DNA from: Roseivivax sediminis
GTDB taxonomy: Bacteria; Pseudomonadota; Alphaproteobacteria; Rhodobacterales; Rhodobacteraceae
Length of the DNA stretch: 64,000 nucleotides
Assembly: GCF_900112685.1 (NCBI RefSeq)
Contig: NZ_FOMS01000001.1
Coordinates: forward strand, 1-64,000
Direction of reading: 5' to 3'
A program made the translations under genes and the position numbers. Under the pieces are notes generated by a model. The model made no database searches. It worked only from the letters and a program-made list of their open reading frames with translations, and was not told where the DNA came from. Positions 26,323 to 35,233 of this stretch are shown one piece after another (position 1 is the stretch's first letter; each line of letters begins with the position of its first letter).

Positions 26323-26999
26323 GCGGCCCGCAGTTCAGCTTCGAGACTGCGTAGCGTGATCGCTTGGAGATCAGTCACGAAACAGCGCTCGCCCAGCGCA
26401 AGTCCGTGACCCAAGGCCGCGATTCGGGCGCGGCCCTGGAGGCGCACTATGAGATGTCTGCGATTTCGTTCGCTGAGTTGATCGACGGCGCGGCTGCCGG
26501 TCAGCGTAGCCAAGGCGATACCGGCGCCTCCCAATGCGAGCATGGGCCAGGAAATCGCCGCGGTGGTGAAGATGATGAAGGAGGTCGTGGTCACCGTCGC
26601 GAGCGAAACAACAGTGGGGATGGCTACAAGAGAAGCGGCAAGCACGCCAGCTCCTGCAAGAGCGGGCAGCGCGACGCGCAAGGCGTCTTGGCGGGTGCCT
26701 TTCTCGGAGAGCGCTGAGACCAGCGCTTCAATTTCGTTATCCATCTCTGCCTCGACGCGGTTGGCGGTTCGCTTCGCCCAAGGTTCGAAAAGTTCCTTCC
26801 AAAGCCTGTCGGGCGAAACTTGCGCCTTGCTCGCGGCAATCGAGGAAATCGATGCGACGGTTCTTTCAATTTCCGCCATGAGATCGGGCAGAGTGTTCTC
26901 CACTTGTTCAGTTATTCGCTCGAAGCGCGCCTGTTTCCACTGGATCATCTCGAGCTCTACTGCTGGGTCGAGCGGATGCGCAGGGGCTGTTAAAGTCAT
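26319..26999 (-). CDS. Unrecognised partner protein with hydrophobic hairpin
   Basis: This 226-residue protein from ATG 26999 (TTG 27113 is a possible longer start). It has an N-terminal helical part (LEMIQWKQARFERITEQVEN), a large hydrophobic region, ALPALAGAGVLAASLVAIP then TTSFIIFTTAAISWPMLALG, and a basic C-terminal helix (LIVRLQGRARIAALGHGLAL). Two membrane passes are likely. It is coupled to the downstream membrane protein, suggesting a two-component membrane complex. The family is not recognised. It lies as an insert between two prophage genes, on the same strand. Confidence 0.68.
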   Translation of the reverse strand: MTLTAPAHPLDPAVELEMIQWKQARFERITEQVENTLPDLMAEIERTVASISSIAASKAQVSPDRLWKELFEPWAKRTANRVEAEMDNEIEALVSALSEKGTRQDALRVALPALAGAGVLAASLVAIPTVVSLATVTTTSFIIFTTAAISWPMLALGGAGIALATLTGSRAVDQLSERNRRHLIVRLQGRARIAALGHGLALGERCFVTDLQAITLRSLEAELRAA

Positions 27000-27445
27000 C
27001 ACGGTTATCGGTTGCCTGGCTGCGGGCAGGCCATATCGCGAGGCCACTATTGGAATTTCATAGTGAGCGGTGCGGCAGCCTACAATCAAGCTTTTTCCCG
27101 AAAGAGCTTTCAACGCTCATGGTGCAGCGGCACGCCGGACGAAAGTAACTTCCTTTCGATCAATCGATCCGCAGTGGCAGAAAACGGCGGTTTACGAACG
27201 GCTGGTTTGGTGAAGCTGCACTGCGGCGCTGACTTCGATCCCGAAGGTCAGGTCTGGGCCGGTCGCGAAGGGGGCGCCCATGCTGCAACTGCGAACTCAC
27301 CCAAGATCGACGCGGTCAATTTTGGCTCGATGCCGAAGTTCGCCGCGCGCTCGACGAGCGTCCGGTTCAGATGAGGAGCTCACTGACAACGGCGGCGGTC
27401 GACGAGCCTGCAAATCCGCCGAGCGCACTATCCCCATTACTTCTC
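27000..27445. other. Gene-free stretch
   Basis: About 450 bases upstream of the membrane cassette. I see no credible gene on either strand. It probably contains the cassette's promoter and the junction between cassette and prophage backbone. Confidence 0.4.
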
Positions 27446-28210
27446 TCAGTGCCGTACCGCCGGACAAACCAGATCATCCGTGTCCAGCTTGAGCGCTGCC
27501 GGCCACAGCGGCGTCTTGAAGCATATCCTGACGCTTCGCCCGTCCTCCTCGGCGTCCTGGACGGTGATGAGACCAGCCCACTCCAGCGGCCTGATGAGAC
27601 ACGAGGAGAACGCGGCCATCTCCCGCCAGCCGGCGTTGTCCCAGTCGGGTCCTTCTCCGTAGAACACTCCGAACAGCCGCTTCTCGGTCGCACCCTTCTC
27701 CATCTCGACGTTCAGCACATTCAGCCAGACATCCCAGTTTCCAAAGGGGCCTTCATCGAACCGGGAGTAGGAGGAATGGTCGGTTTCGAGAATGAAGAAC
27801 GGGATCAGCTTCATGAACAATTCTCCGGGGGACGCAGCCAGCAAGCGACCCTTTTTCGTCGGCACGAAGCTGCCCTTGTGATGGCGACCGAGGCGCGTCT
27901 TGAGCAGGAGGAAGTGGACGAGCTGCAGCGGGACGAACTCGTGCTCATTCAGAACCCTGTTGAACCTGAACGCCTCTTCCACGCCGAACCCGGGCCATTC
28001 GATGGCTTCGACCGCCCAATGCACGAAGTCGCGCTTGAACGCCTTCGTCGCCGTCAGACCGATCGCGCCATGATCCACCGCGTAGGACAACGTCTTGCAG
28101 GCGGCCCTGAGGAGGGGTGAGAACTCCAGGGCCGGATCATCATCTGTCAGGGGTGTGAACGCGATCATGAGCAGATATTCGCAACGCGCAGCGACGATCG
28201 CCAGCCTCAT
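27446..28210 (-). CDS. Conserved phage-associated protein of unknown function
   Basis: A 254-residue product starting at ATG 28210, whose start overlaps the primase stop (ATGA). It contains LLRAACKTLSYAVDHGAIGL, FKRDFVHWAVEAIEWPG and PFGNWDVWLNVLNVEME, segments I recall from hypothetical proteins of alphaproteobacterial and other prophages. No catalytic motif. The position directly after the primase suggests a replication or regulatory task. Confidence 0.65.
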   Translation of the reverse strand: MRLAIVAARCEYLLMIAFTPLTDDDPALEFSPLLRAACKTLSYAVDHGAIGLTATKAFKRDFVHWAVEAIEWPGFGVEEAFRFNRVLNEHEFVPLQLVHFLLLKTRLGRHHKGSFVPTKKGRLLAASPGELFMKLIPFFILETDHSSYSRFDEGPFGNWDVWLNVLNVEMEKGATEKRLFGVFYGEGPDWDNAGWREMAAFSSCLIRPLEWAGLITVQDAEEDGRSVRICFKTPLWPAALKLDTDDLVCPAVRH

Positions 28211-31200
28211 TCTTCGCACCGCCATTCCGCCAGTGGCCCAAGGATTCCCTCGAGGCGCGTCCTGACCACCTCATCGGCGCCTTCGATCCAGTATGCGCGC
28301 AGCCAGGAGCGGCCTCGTCCGGCACGTTTGTAGGCCGCCGATTTAAGGGTCATTTCCCTATAAGAGATACTCATAGGGTTTTGACCCTTAAATCCTGCTC
28401 GCCCGAATGCGAGCTTGGCCTCGTTTGCGCTGCCGAATAGGTGTGGATGAAGCGCGGCCGCATCGGCCGGGCTATCGACCGCCACCCCGCTCAGCAGCAT
28501 CTGCTGGACAATGTCCGGGCGCTCCAGATCCCAAGTCGTGAGACGCTCGTAGACCAGCGGCAATGCCACATCCGCCAGAACGTGCACCTCCAGAGGATCA
28601 TCTGCGGATCGGTTCACACCGCGCCCACGGCCGATCACCTGGGTCAGCTCGTCATCGCAGATCGCGGCGCGAAGCGTCTCGGCAAAGCTGTCTTCGTGTC
28701 GAAGCACGTCGATCCCGCGCGGTGGCCCCTCTCGCATCATGAGACCGGCTCGATCCCGGCGGTAGCGACCCTCGGCTATGCGATCGAAATACGCGCCCGC
28801 CATGGCCTCCAGATCGTTGCTGGCGGGCAGCGGGCGGCCTATGCTGACCAGGAGCGAGACGTCCTTGTATCCGTCGAGCCCGGCCACCGCGTTGAAGTGG
28901 GCGGTCTCGACGTTCGGAATGCCGTCGAAGGCAGCCTCGATCGCCTTGTAGGTCACCACGAGCACGCGCCCCGGAGCGACCCGGCGGGCGTGCCAGCGCA
29001 CGTATCCGACGCATTCGCGAAGGCGGTTCTCCCGGCGCCTGCGTTCCTCGGCCGCCAGCCCCTGCCCCGGACACAGCATCGATTTGCCGAAGCTGCCCTG
29101 AACTTGGCGGACTTGCATGTGGGGGGCGGCCACGTCGACGGTCTCGATGGACAGGCCCGAGAGGATTGTTCGGGCGAGATCCGGCCGCAGGGTCGCATCA
29201 AGATGAAGAACGGGTTTGCCGCGCAGGCTGTCGTGCAGGCGGCGGATACGCCGCAGCTGGAACGGATGCCGCCCGGACGCGTCCGGATCTGACACCCGCA
29301 GGCGACCTGACACGCCCGACGGGGAACCAAAGGCATCGCCGAGCGCCTCCCACAGATCCGCAAGACGATTGATGCGTGAGGTTTCCTCCGCAACGCGCAG
29401 AGCGTGGCTGCGGGCCTTGCCTGATAGGCCGGGATGCAGGTGCGTGTCCTGCATCCGCCATCGCTCGAGCCGTGCCGCCCGGCGACAGTCTTCTTCGGTG
29501 ATGCCGGCGTCTCTCAGGGTCTGGCGCAGTACATGACCCGGCCCCTGCGCCATCAGAGCCGCTAAGACCTGCCTTCTGAAGGCAAGGAGGTCCGCCATCG
29601 CGCCGGTCGGGCCATGCCCGATCCCGTCGCCCATGCCGCGGATCGGCTCAGCCGCGAAGTCCTCGAGATAGATGTCGGAGCGATTGTCCTCTGCGCGGGC
29701 CCAGCAGCCCTCGTCGACCAGCAGAAGCGCGATGTCGTCGTGCTCAAACGCGAGGCCGGTGAATAGCGCATCGTAGGGTGAAACGACCACATCCGCTGTG
29801 GCCACGTCTCGAAGGTTCTGCTGCTTCAGGCAGGTGTCGTAGAAAAGGCATTGCCGCCCGTCCCCGCCCGAGCAGGCATGATCGGGGACGGTCAGGCCAG
29901 CCGAGAGCGCTGCCTTGACGACCTCGACATCCCGGCACATCGGCTCACCGGACACCGGGTCCGTGCGCTCGTAGCCGCGCATCACCGCGACGGTCGCTCC
30001 GGCGTCTGTCCAAGCCGCTGCGGTCTCTTCTGCGAGAGCGTGCGAAGGGGTAAAAACAAGGATGCGATGCGGGAGTTTGTCGGTGCGCAGGCCCGCAGCC
30101 AGCCGCGACAGGTGGGTCCGGGACGCGCGGGATTTTCCGAGCCCGACGGTGGCCCGGATGCCGAGCATCGGCAGATCCTGCGTCTGCTCATCCTGCTGAT
30201 GCCATGCGACGACCTGCGCGCAGAACGCTCTCAGGAGGTCATCAAGGCGCTCCCGGCCCTCTGCAATGGACAGGCTCGGGAGCTCGTAGGTCGGGACCGG
30301 TTCCGCGCAGTGCCGATCCGGCAGACGACCGCCCCACGCGAGCCGCAACTTGTCGTGGACCTTTCGGAGCGCGTCCGACAGCGCGTAGCCGCGACCACCG
30401 TCCCTCTTCGGCCGGCCCAGATCCGCGGTTTCGACGAACCGCGCCCAGACCGTGTCGGCGATGAGCTGTAGATCGAGATCGGCTCCGGCCTCGATCGCGT
30501 CATGGACGGCGTGGAAGGCGATCCGGCTCAGCCAGGCATCGCGGCCATCGATGACCCGGCCGGTGTCGTCACGGAGGGGCGCGTCGCTCGGCGCGGAGGT
30601 CTGCCTGCCTTGGCCGAGCGCTCGGCCGCCACTGGCCCACTCGCCCGGTCCGACCTCGGCCAGAAAGGCCGAGGCGCTCTCCTGGTCGATGGACGGCAGG
30701 TCTTCGAGGCAGACATCGAGCGGCGTGTCGTCCGTCCAGTAATACCGGCGGCCCGTTGCTGCGTGCAGACCGAACGCCACGAACTGCTGCCCGACACCGA
30801 GGATCTCGACCTTGCCCACCTTCATCTTCGCAAATGGCGCCTCGGTCCTGTAGAGCAGGAGGCGCTTCGGCCATTGCCCGATCCGCAAGAGGGACTCGCC
30901 GAACCTCCGCTCTGCCAGCCGCTGCACCTCGTGCGCACGATCGGCGTCCAGCTCGTCAATATCGAGCCCGACGAGCTGGCCGGCCCGCAGACCGATGCCG
31001 TGATCCGGAAACCGCGCACACCAGTCTCGGATGCGGGTCTCGTCGAGCGTCACGGCAGACCAGCGCGACGGAGCCGGTCGCTTTGTGCCCGGCACGATCG
31101 GCAGCGGTGCGAAACCGTTGTCGAGCAAGGTCTCGGCTGCTGCGGCGAAAGTCTCGTGCCCAGCACGTGCGGGGCGGCCTCGGGCCACCCTCATGTCTGT

Positions 31201-31242
31201 CTGGTTGTCTCGCGGGGCCCCGATATGGCGTCCCGCGTCCAT
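28207..31242 (-). CDS. Phage primase-helicase (bifunctional primase/polymerase N-terminus)
   Basis: This 1011-residue replication protein has an N-terminal prim-pol domain (about residues 25-190; NGFAPLPIVPGTKRPAPSRW; GIGLRAGQLVGLDID with the acidic metal-binding pair). A helicase-like half follows, with a degenerate P-loop near residue 364 (RATVGLGKSRAS) and VDEGC at the Walker B position (about 509). A C-terminal helicase segment is also present (RIAEGRYRRDRAGLMM; DELTQVIGRGRGVNR). It probably primes and unwinds phage or element DNA. It belongs to the operon HTH, primase, hypothetical. Confidence 0.85.
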   Translation of the reverse strand: MDAGRHIGAPRDNQTDMRVARGRPARAGHETFAAAAETLLDNGFAPLPIVPGTKRPAPSRWSAVTLDETRIRDWCARFPDHGIGLRAGQLVGLDIDELDADRAHEVQRLAERRFGESLLRIGQWPKRLLLYRTEAPFAKMKVGKVEILGVGQQFVAFGLHAATGRRYYWTDDTPLDVCLEDLPSIDQESASAFLAEVGPGEWASGGRALGQGRQTSAPSDAPLRDDTGRVIDGRDAWLSRIAFHAVHDAIEAGADLDLQLIADTVWARFVETADLGRPKRDGGRGYALSDALRKVHDKLRLAWGGRLPDRHCAEPVPTYELPSLSIAEGRERLDDLLRAFCAQVVAWHQQDEQTQDLPMLGIRATVGLGKSRASRTHLSRLAAGLRTDKLPHRILVFTPSHALAEETAAAWTDAGATVAVMRGYERTDPVSGEPMCRDVEVVKAALSAGLTVPDHACSGGDGRQCLFYDTCLKQQNLRDVATADVVVSPYDALFTGLAFEHDDIALLLVDEGCWARAEDNRSDIYLEDFAAEPIRGMGDGIGHGPTGAMADLLAFRRQVLAALMAQGPGHVLRQTLRDAGITEEDCRRAARLERWRMQDTHLHPGLSGKARSHALRVAEETSRINRLADLWEALGDAFGSPSGVSGRLRVSDPDASGRHPFQLRRIRRLHDSLRGKPVLHLDATLRPDLARTILSGLSIETVDVAAPHMQVRQVQGSFGKSMLCPGQGLAAEERRRRENRLRECVGYVRWHARRVAPGRVLVVTYKAIEAAFDGIPNVETAHFNAVAGLDGYKDVSLLVSIGRPLPASNDLEAMAGAYFDRIAEGRYRRDRAGLMMREGPPRGIDVLRHEDSFAETLRAAICDDELTQVIGRGRGVNRSADDPLEVHVLADVALPLVYERLTTWDLERPDIVQQMLLSGVAVDSPADAAALHPHLFGSANEAKLAFGRAGFKGQNPMSISYREMTLKSAAYKRAGRGRSWLRAYWIEGADEVVRTRLEGILGPLAEWRCEE

Positions 31243-31245
31243 GCC

Positions 31246-31431
31246 TTACGGCTGGGTCAGATGCGCGGCTTCCCAGGCCAGCACATCCTCGCGCCTGTAG
31301 CGGATCGCCCCGCCGATGGTGACCCAGCCGGGGCCGTAGGGCTCGGCCCGCCAGCGCTCGAGCGTCCGACAGGTCACGCGCCACCGTTCGGCCAGCTCGC
31401 GCGTCGTGAGATACGGGGGCAATTCGCTCAT
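31246..31431 (-). CDS. AlpA/excisionase-type helix-turn-helix protein
   Basis: This 61-residue MerR-like winged helix (YLTTRELAERWRVTCRTLER, then WRAEP and IRYRREDVLAWE) is typical of AlpA-type regulators or excisionases of prophages and islands. It precedes the primase by three bases and overlaps the gene upstream. It probably regulates excision or replication. No integrase gene of the tyrosine type is nearby. Confidence 0.85.
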   Translation of the reverse strand: MSELPPYLTTRELAERWRVTCRTLERWRAEPYGPGWVTIGGAIRYRREDVLAWEAAHLTQP

Positions 31432-31691
31432 CGCACGGCCCCGCTCTCCTGACGCCGGAACACCATGAACAGCGCCTGGCCGTCATCGGTGCGCCCGCCA
31501 TCCTCGATGCGGTAACGGCGGCCCGCCTCGAGCAGCATTCCAACGTCCCAGGCGCCGTAGAGCCCGGGCACACGCGTGTAGTCCTCGTCCATCTCGATCA
31601 TCGACCTCTCTCCGGTCCTCGCGCGCCAATCTGCGCACTCAACCGGGGAAAGCCGCCGCCGGGACGGGATCGGGACATCAGGCATCGGCAC
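31428..31691 (-). CDS. Small hypothetical protein in prophage replication operon
   Basis: An 87-residue protein (LSPVECADWRARTGERSMIE; YGAWDVGMLLEAGRRYRIED) without a recognisable family. It overlaps both neighbours by a few bases, so it is part of one coupled transcript. ATG 31685 is an alternative start. Confidence 0.6.
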   Translation of the reverse strand: MPMPDVPIPSRRRLSPVECADWRARTGERSMIEMDEDYTRVPGLYGAWDVGMLLEAGRRYRIEDGGRTDDGQALFMVFRRQESGAVR

Positions 31692-32316
31692 TCTCCCGAA
31701 GCTGCGCCATGATCCGTTGGCAGCGCTTTCGGGCGGCTTCGTGCCCGAGTCCGAGGATCTCCCCCGCCTCCTTCTGGCTGAAGCCAGCGATGTGGACCGC
31801 GGTCACCAATACGCCGTCTGCGCCGAGAGCCGAGTGCGCAAGCGCAATGATTGCCTCCGGCGCGCCGGCCGCATTACTACCCTCACGATGCAGCTCTCCA
31901 GCGCAGTCGGGATCGGGCCAAGACGCGTTGGCATCACGCTGCCACGCCCGCCGCAGATCGCGCTCCGCATTCCGAAGCAATGTCGCCGCGACGCGGCTCA
32001 CGCGGTCCGGTCGGGCGGCCCGGATGCCGATTGTGATCTGGCCGAGAAGATCGGCGTCGAGCGTGTCTCGCTGAGCAAAAGCTCGCAGTCGCTGACGCAC
32101 GACGCAGAGACCCGGCCAGAGGACCAGGATCAGCAATTCAACGGCCAGATCCCTGCCCCGCCCCTCGCCGTGGGCTGCGCGCAAGAGCTTCTGCAGGACA
32201 CCGTTGCGGGCGTCGGGATCACCTTCGGACCCGTGCAGCCAACCGAGTAGATGTGCGGGATCATGAAAGCCGTACGGAGGGTGTTCGCTGGGAAAGATGT
32301 CAGAGAACGGGGTCAT
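31678..32316 (-). CDS. Sigma-70-like / HTH protein at the head of the prophage operon
   Basis: A 212-residue protein from ATG 32316 (an earlier ATG at 32379 adds 21 residues). The C-terminal part, TAVHIAGFSQKEAGEILGLG then HEAARKRCQRIMAQLRE, is a sigma region-4 type helix-turn-helix. The middle part (AVELLILVLWPGLCVVRQRL) resembles region 2 weakly. It may direct transcription of the prophage genes or act as a late regulator. Inference from fold only. Confidence 0.65.
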   Translation of the reverse strand: MTPFSDIFPSEHPPYGFHDPAHLLGWLHGSEGDPDARNGVLQKLLRAAHGEGRGRDLAVELLILVLWPGLCVVRQRLRAFAQRDTLDADLLGQITIGIRAARPDRVSRVAATLLRNAERDLRRAWQRDANASWPDPDCAGELHREGSNAAGAPEAIIALAHSALGADGVLVTAVHIAGFSQKEAGEILGLGHEAARKRCQRIMAQLRESADA

Positions 32317-32473
32317 GCTGGAATGCCGGTTGACCGAGCGCACGAGGCGCGCGTGAAGCGCGAACCAGTTTGAGAACACGAGATGCCTGGGCTGGGGCCG
32401 GGCATCTCGCGCCTCTCATCGGGCCGTGGTTCGGGCGTCGCGCGCCTCTGCAGAGAATCGTTGGAAGTGGCGG

Positions 32474-32713
32474 TCAGGCCGCGATTGCGGTGCGCGCCTT
32501 GTTCAGCGTTCCGCACCGCTTGCATGTCGCCGAGGCCGGCAGGCTCGCCACGTATTCGTGCCGCCGCTCGAAGCGGATGTGGACGTCATGTCCATGAATC
32601 CGACCCAGCAGCTTGCCACAGCAGCTGCAGAGCCAATCCTCTCCGCGCGGGCGCTGCCGGTGGCGCAGGACCGGAACGCCCTGCTCGGTGGATGTGAGGT
32701 CGTGTCGTGCCAT
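32474..32713 (-). CDS. Com-like zinc-finger protein
   Basis: A 79-residue protein starting after GAAGGAGG. Two Cys pairs, WLCSCCGKLLGRI and ATCKRCGTLNKA, match the zinc-finger of the Mu Com translational regulator family, which in Mu activates translation of the mom modification gene. A DNA methylase gene of the same prophage lies at 23289-24572, though far downstream. Function in this element is inferred. Confidence 0.75.
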   Translation of the reverse strand: MARHDLTSTEQGVPVLRHRQRPRGEDWLCSCCGKLLGRIHGHDVHIRFERRHEYVASLPASATCKRCGTLNKARTAIAA

Positions 32714-32799
32714 GTCGGCCTCCTTCGGTGGATGGAGGCTTGATGGCTGATCAATGTCTGGAGCGTCCCACGCCGGAGTCTGGAGGAAAGTCTGGAGGG

Positions 32800-34944
32800 C
32801 TATTCCTTGAGCCGCCACATGCCCCTATCAATCCCCTTTTCAACGTAGGCATCGAAAATGCGTTCGCGCATCTTCCCAGTGAAAATCTCTCGCGGTGTCC
32901 GTGAACTCGTACCCTCAATAAGAACACTGGAATGGACCTCCGGCGCGCCGGCATTGTAGGCGCGCGCAAGCTTTTCGAAGAACGCAAGCTGGATGGCGCT
33001 CGAAAGAGGGAGCGGGGCCTTTCGAGGCATCAGAAAGCTGCCGGAGTGGTTACCCGATCTCACGACCTGCGCCATTGTGGTCTGAGCAATCAGGCGGCGC
33101 TCAGAGGTTAGGCGATCTAGCAATTTCTCTATCGACAAACCGGGGCTCTCGGCATCCGCGTTCCAGATTTCATCCACCGGTACAGCGACGTTGTTCGCGA
33201 TAAACCGTGGCGCTTCCGAACCTGCGCAAACAACGACACCTGCCCCTGCGGTCTCTCGTGAGCGGAGCTCTTCTTCGACTGAAAAGATCGTTTTGGCTTC
33301 GAAGAGCCCTCGGGCCAGATAAACTGGCGCGGAGCCGTCGACGGTGGCAAGATCACCCACGCGTACAAGGTCTTCGCTGATCTGGTGAAATGTCTTTGTT
33401 GCAAGATTGCTTGCCAGCGAATTGACCAACGTCTCGCACAGCCAGCCCCAGGCTACATTGAACTCCGTGTAGTCCCGAGCCGAATAGCCCGAAGACGTCG
33501 TGACGGAAAATGTCTCGGTCTCAACAACATTGTCGTTGTCATCCTCAACCAACGTGAGGCTCTGGCGTTTCTTCTGGGAGACGAGGCGCGCGTCGAGCAA
33601 TGTGTCAACCGACAGGCCCAATTCCGCCAGCCTAAGCCCGGTCAAGACCGTCTCACCAAGGTCGAACAGCCGCATGAGCGATGGCAGCATATCGGCAATC
33701 TCTTCCTGCTCCAGCGGCCGAAGCTTGCGTGTGACGCCCCAGGCCTCTAGTAAACGCGCCCCGAGTTCACGCGTCGCTCGGTCCTTGTGGCTCTGGACAT
33801 TCGATCCGTTGGTGCCACGCACGGTAATATTCATGGAGCGGGTCCGCCTGACGTCCTCTCGGCGATATTCGACTGAAATCACCACGCGATGAATGCCAGT
33901 CGCCCCCCTGAACCGAGCAGCGCCGGCAAGATACTTATTGAGAGTAAGATCAATGTCATCTTGGCGCGTGACCTTCAGCGACGCGCGCCGGCCGTAGCTA
34001 CCAAGAAGCAGCTCGCACTCCGTAACCACCGCGGATTGCACTTCGACGCCCTCGATATCGGGGATCTCCAGCTCGAAAGAGGTCACGAACCGACCGAGGT
34101 CATAGACCTTTTCGGTCAGCGGTTTTTCCGATATGTTATGACCAAGAACGACCTCCGCGAATGCGTTCGATACGTCGTGCCTCTGGCCGAAGCTGCGTCC
34201 GAGGACCTCGATCAGCTGATCTCGCGCGGTGTAGATCAGTATGATCTCGTCCTGCGGTCGAAAGTAATACGGGCGACGGCTGCCATCGTCGCGGTGCTCA
34301 TAGACGGAAGAAAGGTCTGCACCGTGGCGCACAATCACCATGACCGATGACGGGTACTTCTCCGTTTCGGGCAGGTCGATGGCTGACAATTTCGGCGCTT
34401 TGCCAAGGCCGAGAACTCGATTGAGCTTGTCGGTCAAGGCCGGGACATCGACCGAAGCGGCTGAGGCAGGGATGCTTTCGTTCAGGTCCAAGCCAAACGC
34501 GGAGTGGATACGTCCTCGTTCACGATCCTTGCGAGCGTGGTGGAAGCTCTCGGCGTTCTGGAACGTAAAAGGCAACTCGATAAAGGCCCAGCAGCTCTTG
34601 CTTATATCATCGGGCTGCTCATCGAATTTTTGCCATTCTTCATCGGATACCGCTTCGGGTACGACTGTTTTCAGTGACTGGGCCCCCATAACGTCGCCCA
34701 TTTCGGTGACACGTAGGCTTTGAGCCTCGATTTCAGAAAGAATCTCCGGATCTAAGGACGACACCTGCCCCAGCGCCAAGCGCGCATCCGGAGCCGCATC
34801 AGTAGCGTCACTGAACGCACTGGTTGCGTCATCCCCTTGAACACCCTGAATAACCTTGTCCAAAAATCTGGCCGCCAAACCGGCTGGTATGTCTTCCAGG
34901 ATCTCCCGTGTATTGGTTCCGATCACAGTATATCTTCTTGCCAT
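32800..34944 (-). CDS. Large unrecognised protein (714 residues)
   Basis: A complete gene with a strong GGAGGA ribosome site six bases before the ATG. I recognise no domain. Visible segments include an acidic helical N-terminus (LDKVIQGVQGDDATSAFSDA), PSSVMVIVRHGADLSSVYEH, several beta-type stretches (FVTSFELEIPDIEGVEVQS; RVVISVEYRREDVRRT), and a C-terminal region with RLIAQTTMAQVVRSGNHSG and TPREIFTGKMRERI. No signal peptide, membrane segment, P-loop or clear nuclease motif. It stands alone between the prophage and the second recombinase module, which is a typical cargo position. Its composition is less G+C-rich than the phage genes. It could be a single-gene defence protein; this is a guess. 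Confidence 0.72.
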   Translation of the reverse strand: MARRYTVIGTNTREILEDIPAGLAARFLDKVIQGVQGDDATSAFSDATDAAPDARLALGQVSSLDPEILSEIEAQSLRVTEMGDVMGAQSLKTVVPEAVSDEEWQKFDEQPDDISKSCWAFIELPFTFQNAESFHHARKDRERGRIHSAFGLDLNESIPASAASVDVPALTDKLNRVLGLGKAPKLSAIDLPETEKYPSSVMVIVRHGADLSSVYEHRDDGSRRPYYFRPQDEIILIYTARDQLIEVLGRSFGQRHDVSNAFAEVVLGHNISEKPLTEKVYDLGRFVTSFELEIPDIEGVEVQSAVVTECELLLGSYGRRASLKVTRQDDIDLTLNKYLAGAARFRGATGIHRVVISVEYRREDVRRTRSMNITVRGTNGSNVQSHKDRATRELGARLLEAWGVTRKLRPLEQEEIADMLPSLMRLFDLGETVLTGLRLAELGLSVDTLLDARLVSQKKRQSLTLVEDDNDNVVETETFSVTTSSGYSARDYTEFNVAWGWLCETLVNSLASNLATKTFHQISEDLVRVGDLATVDGSAPVYLARGLFEAKTIFSVEEELRSRETAGAGVVVCAGSEAPRFIANNVAVPVDEIWNADAESPGLSIEKLLDRLTSERRLIAQTTMAQVVRSGNHSGSFLMPRKAPLPLSSAIQLAFFEKLARAYNAGAPEVHSSVLIEGTSSRTPREIFTGKMRERIFDAYVEKGIDRGMWRLKE

Positions 34945-35038
34945 GCAATCCTCCAGTGAATTGGCAGGCTATTAATGATGTGCTGGCGGTGTAAATGCGG
35001 ATGTCCCAAACGACTGCAGCGCTTGGCTTTACCGGGGT

Positions 35039-35233
35039 ATGAATGCTCTTGATCCCAACCGAATGACCCCGATCGAACGCCGGGCTGCTCTTTGCAAGAT
35101 CCTGGCCCTAGGCCTGGTTCGTCTCAACGCGCGCCAGTCAAGCGAACTATCTGACGTTACTGGAGAAAGTTCGCTTCCCTCTGCGCCCGGCCGGAGCGGT
35201 CATGCAACTCCAGACCATGAGGAGACCGCATGA
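35039..35233 (+). CDS. Small conserved ORF leading recombinase module 2
   Basis: A 64-residue product starting MNALDPNRMTPIERRAALCK and continuing LALGLVRLN. I recall the same start in short ORFs placed before DUF2924 genes in many alphaproteobacteria. The stop overlaps the ATG of the DUF2924 gene (ATGA). Function is unknown; coupling suggests it is co-produced with the recombinase. Confidence 0.65.
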   Translation: MNALDPNRMTPIERRAALCKILALGLVRLNARQSSELSDVTGESSLPSAPGRSGHATPDHEETA

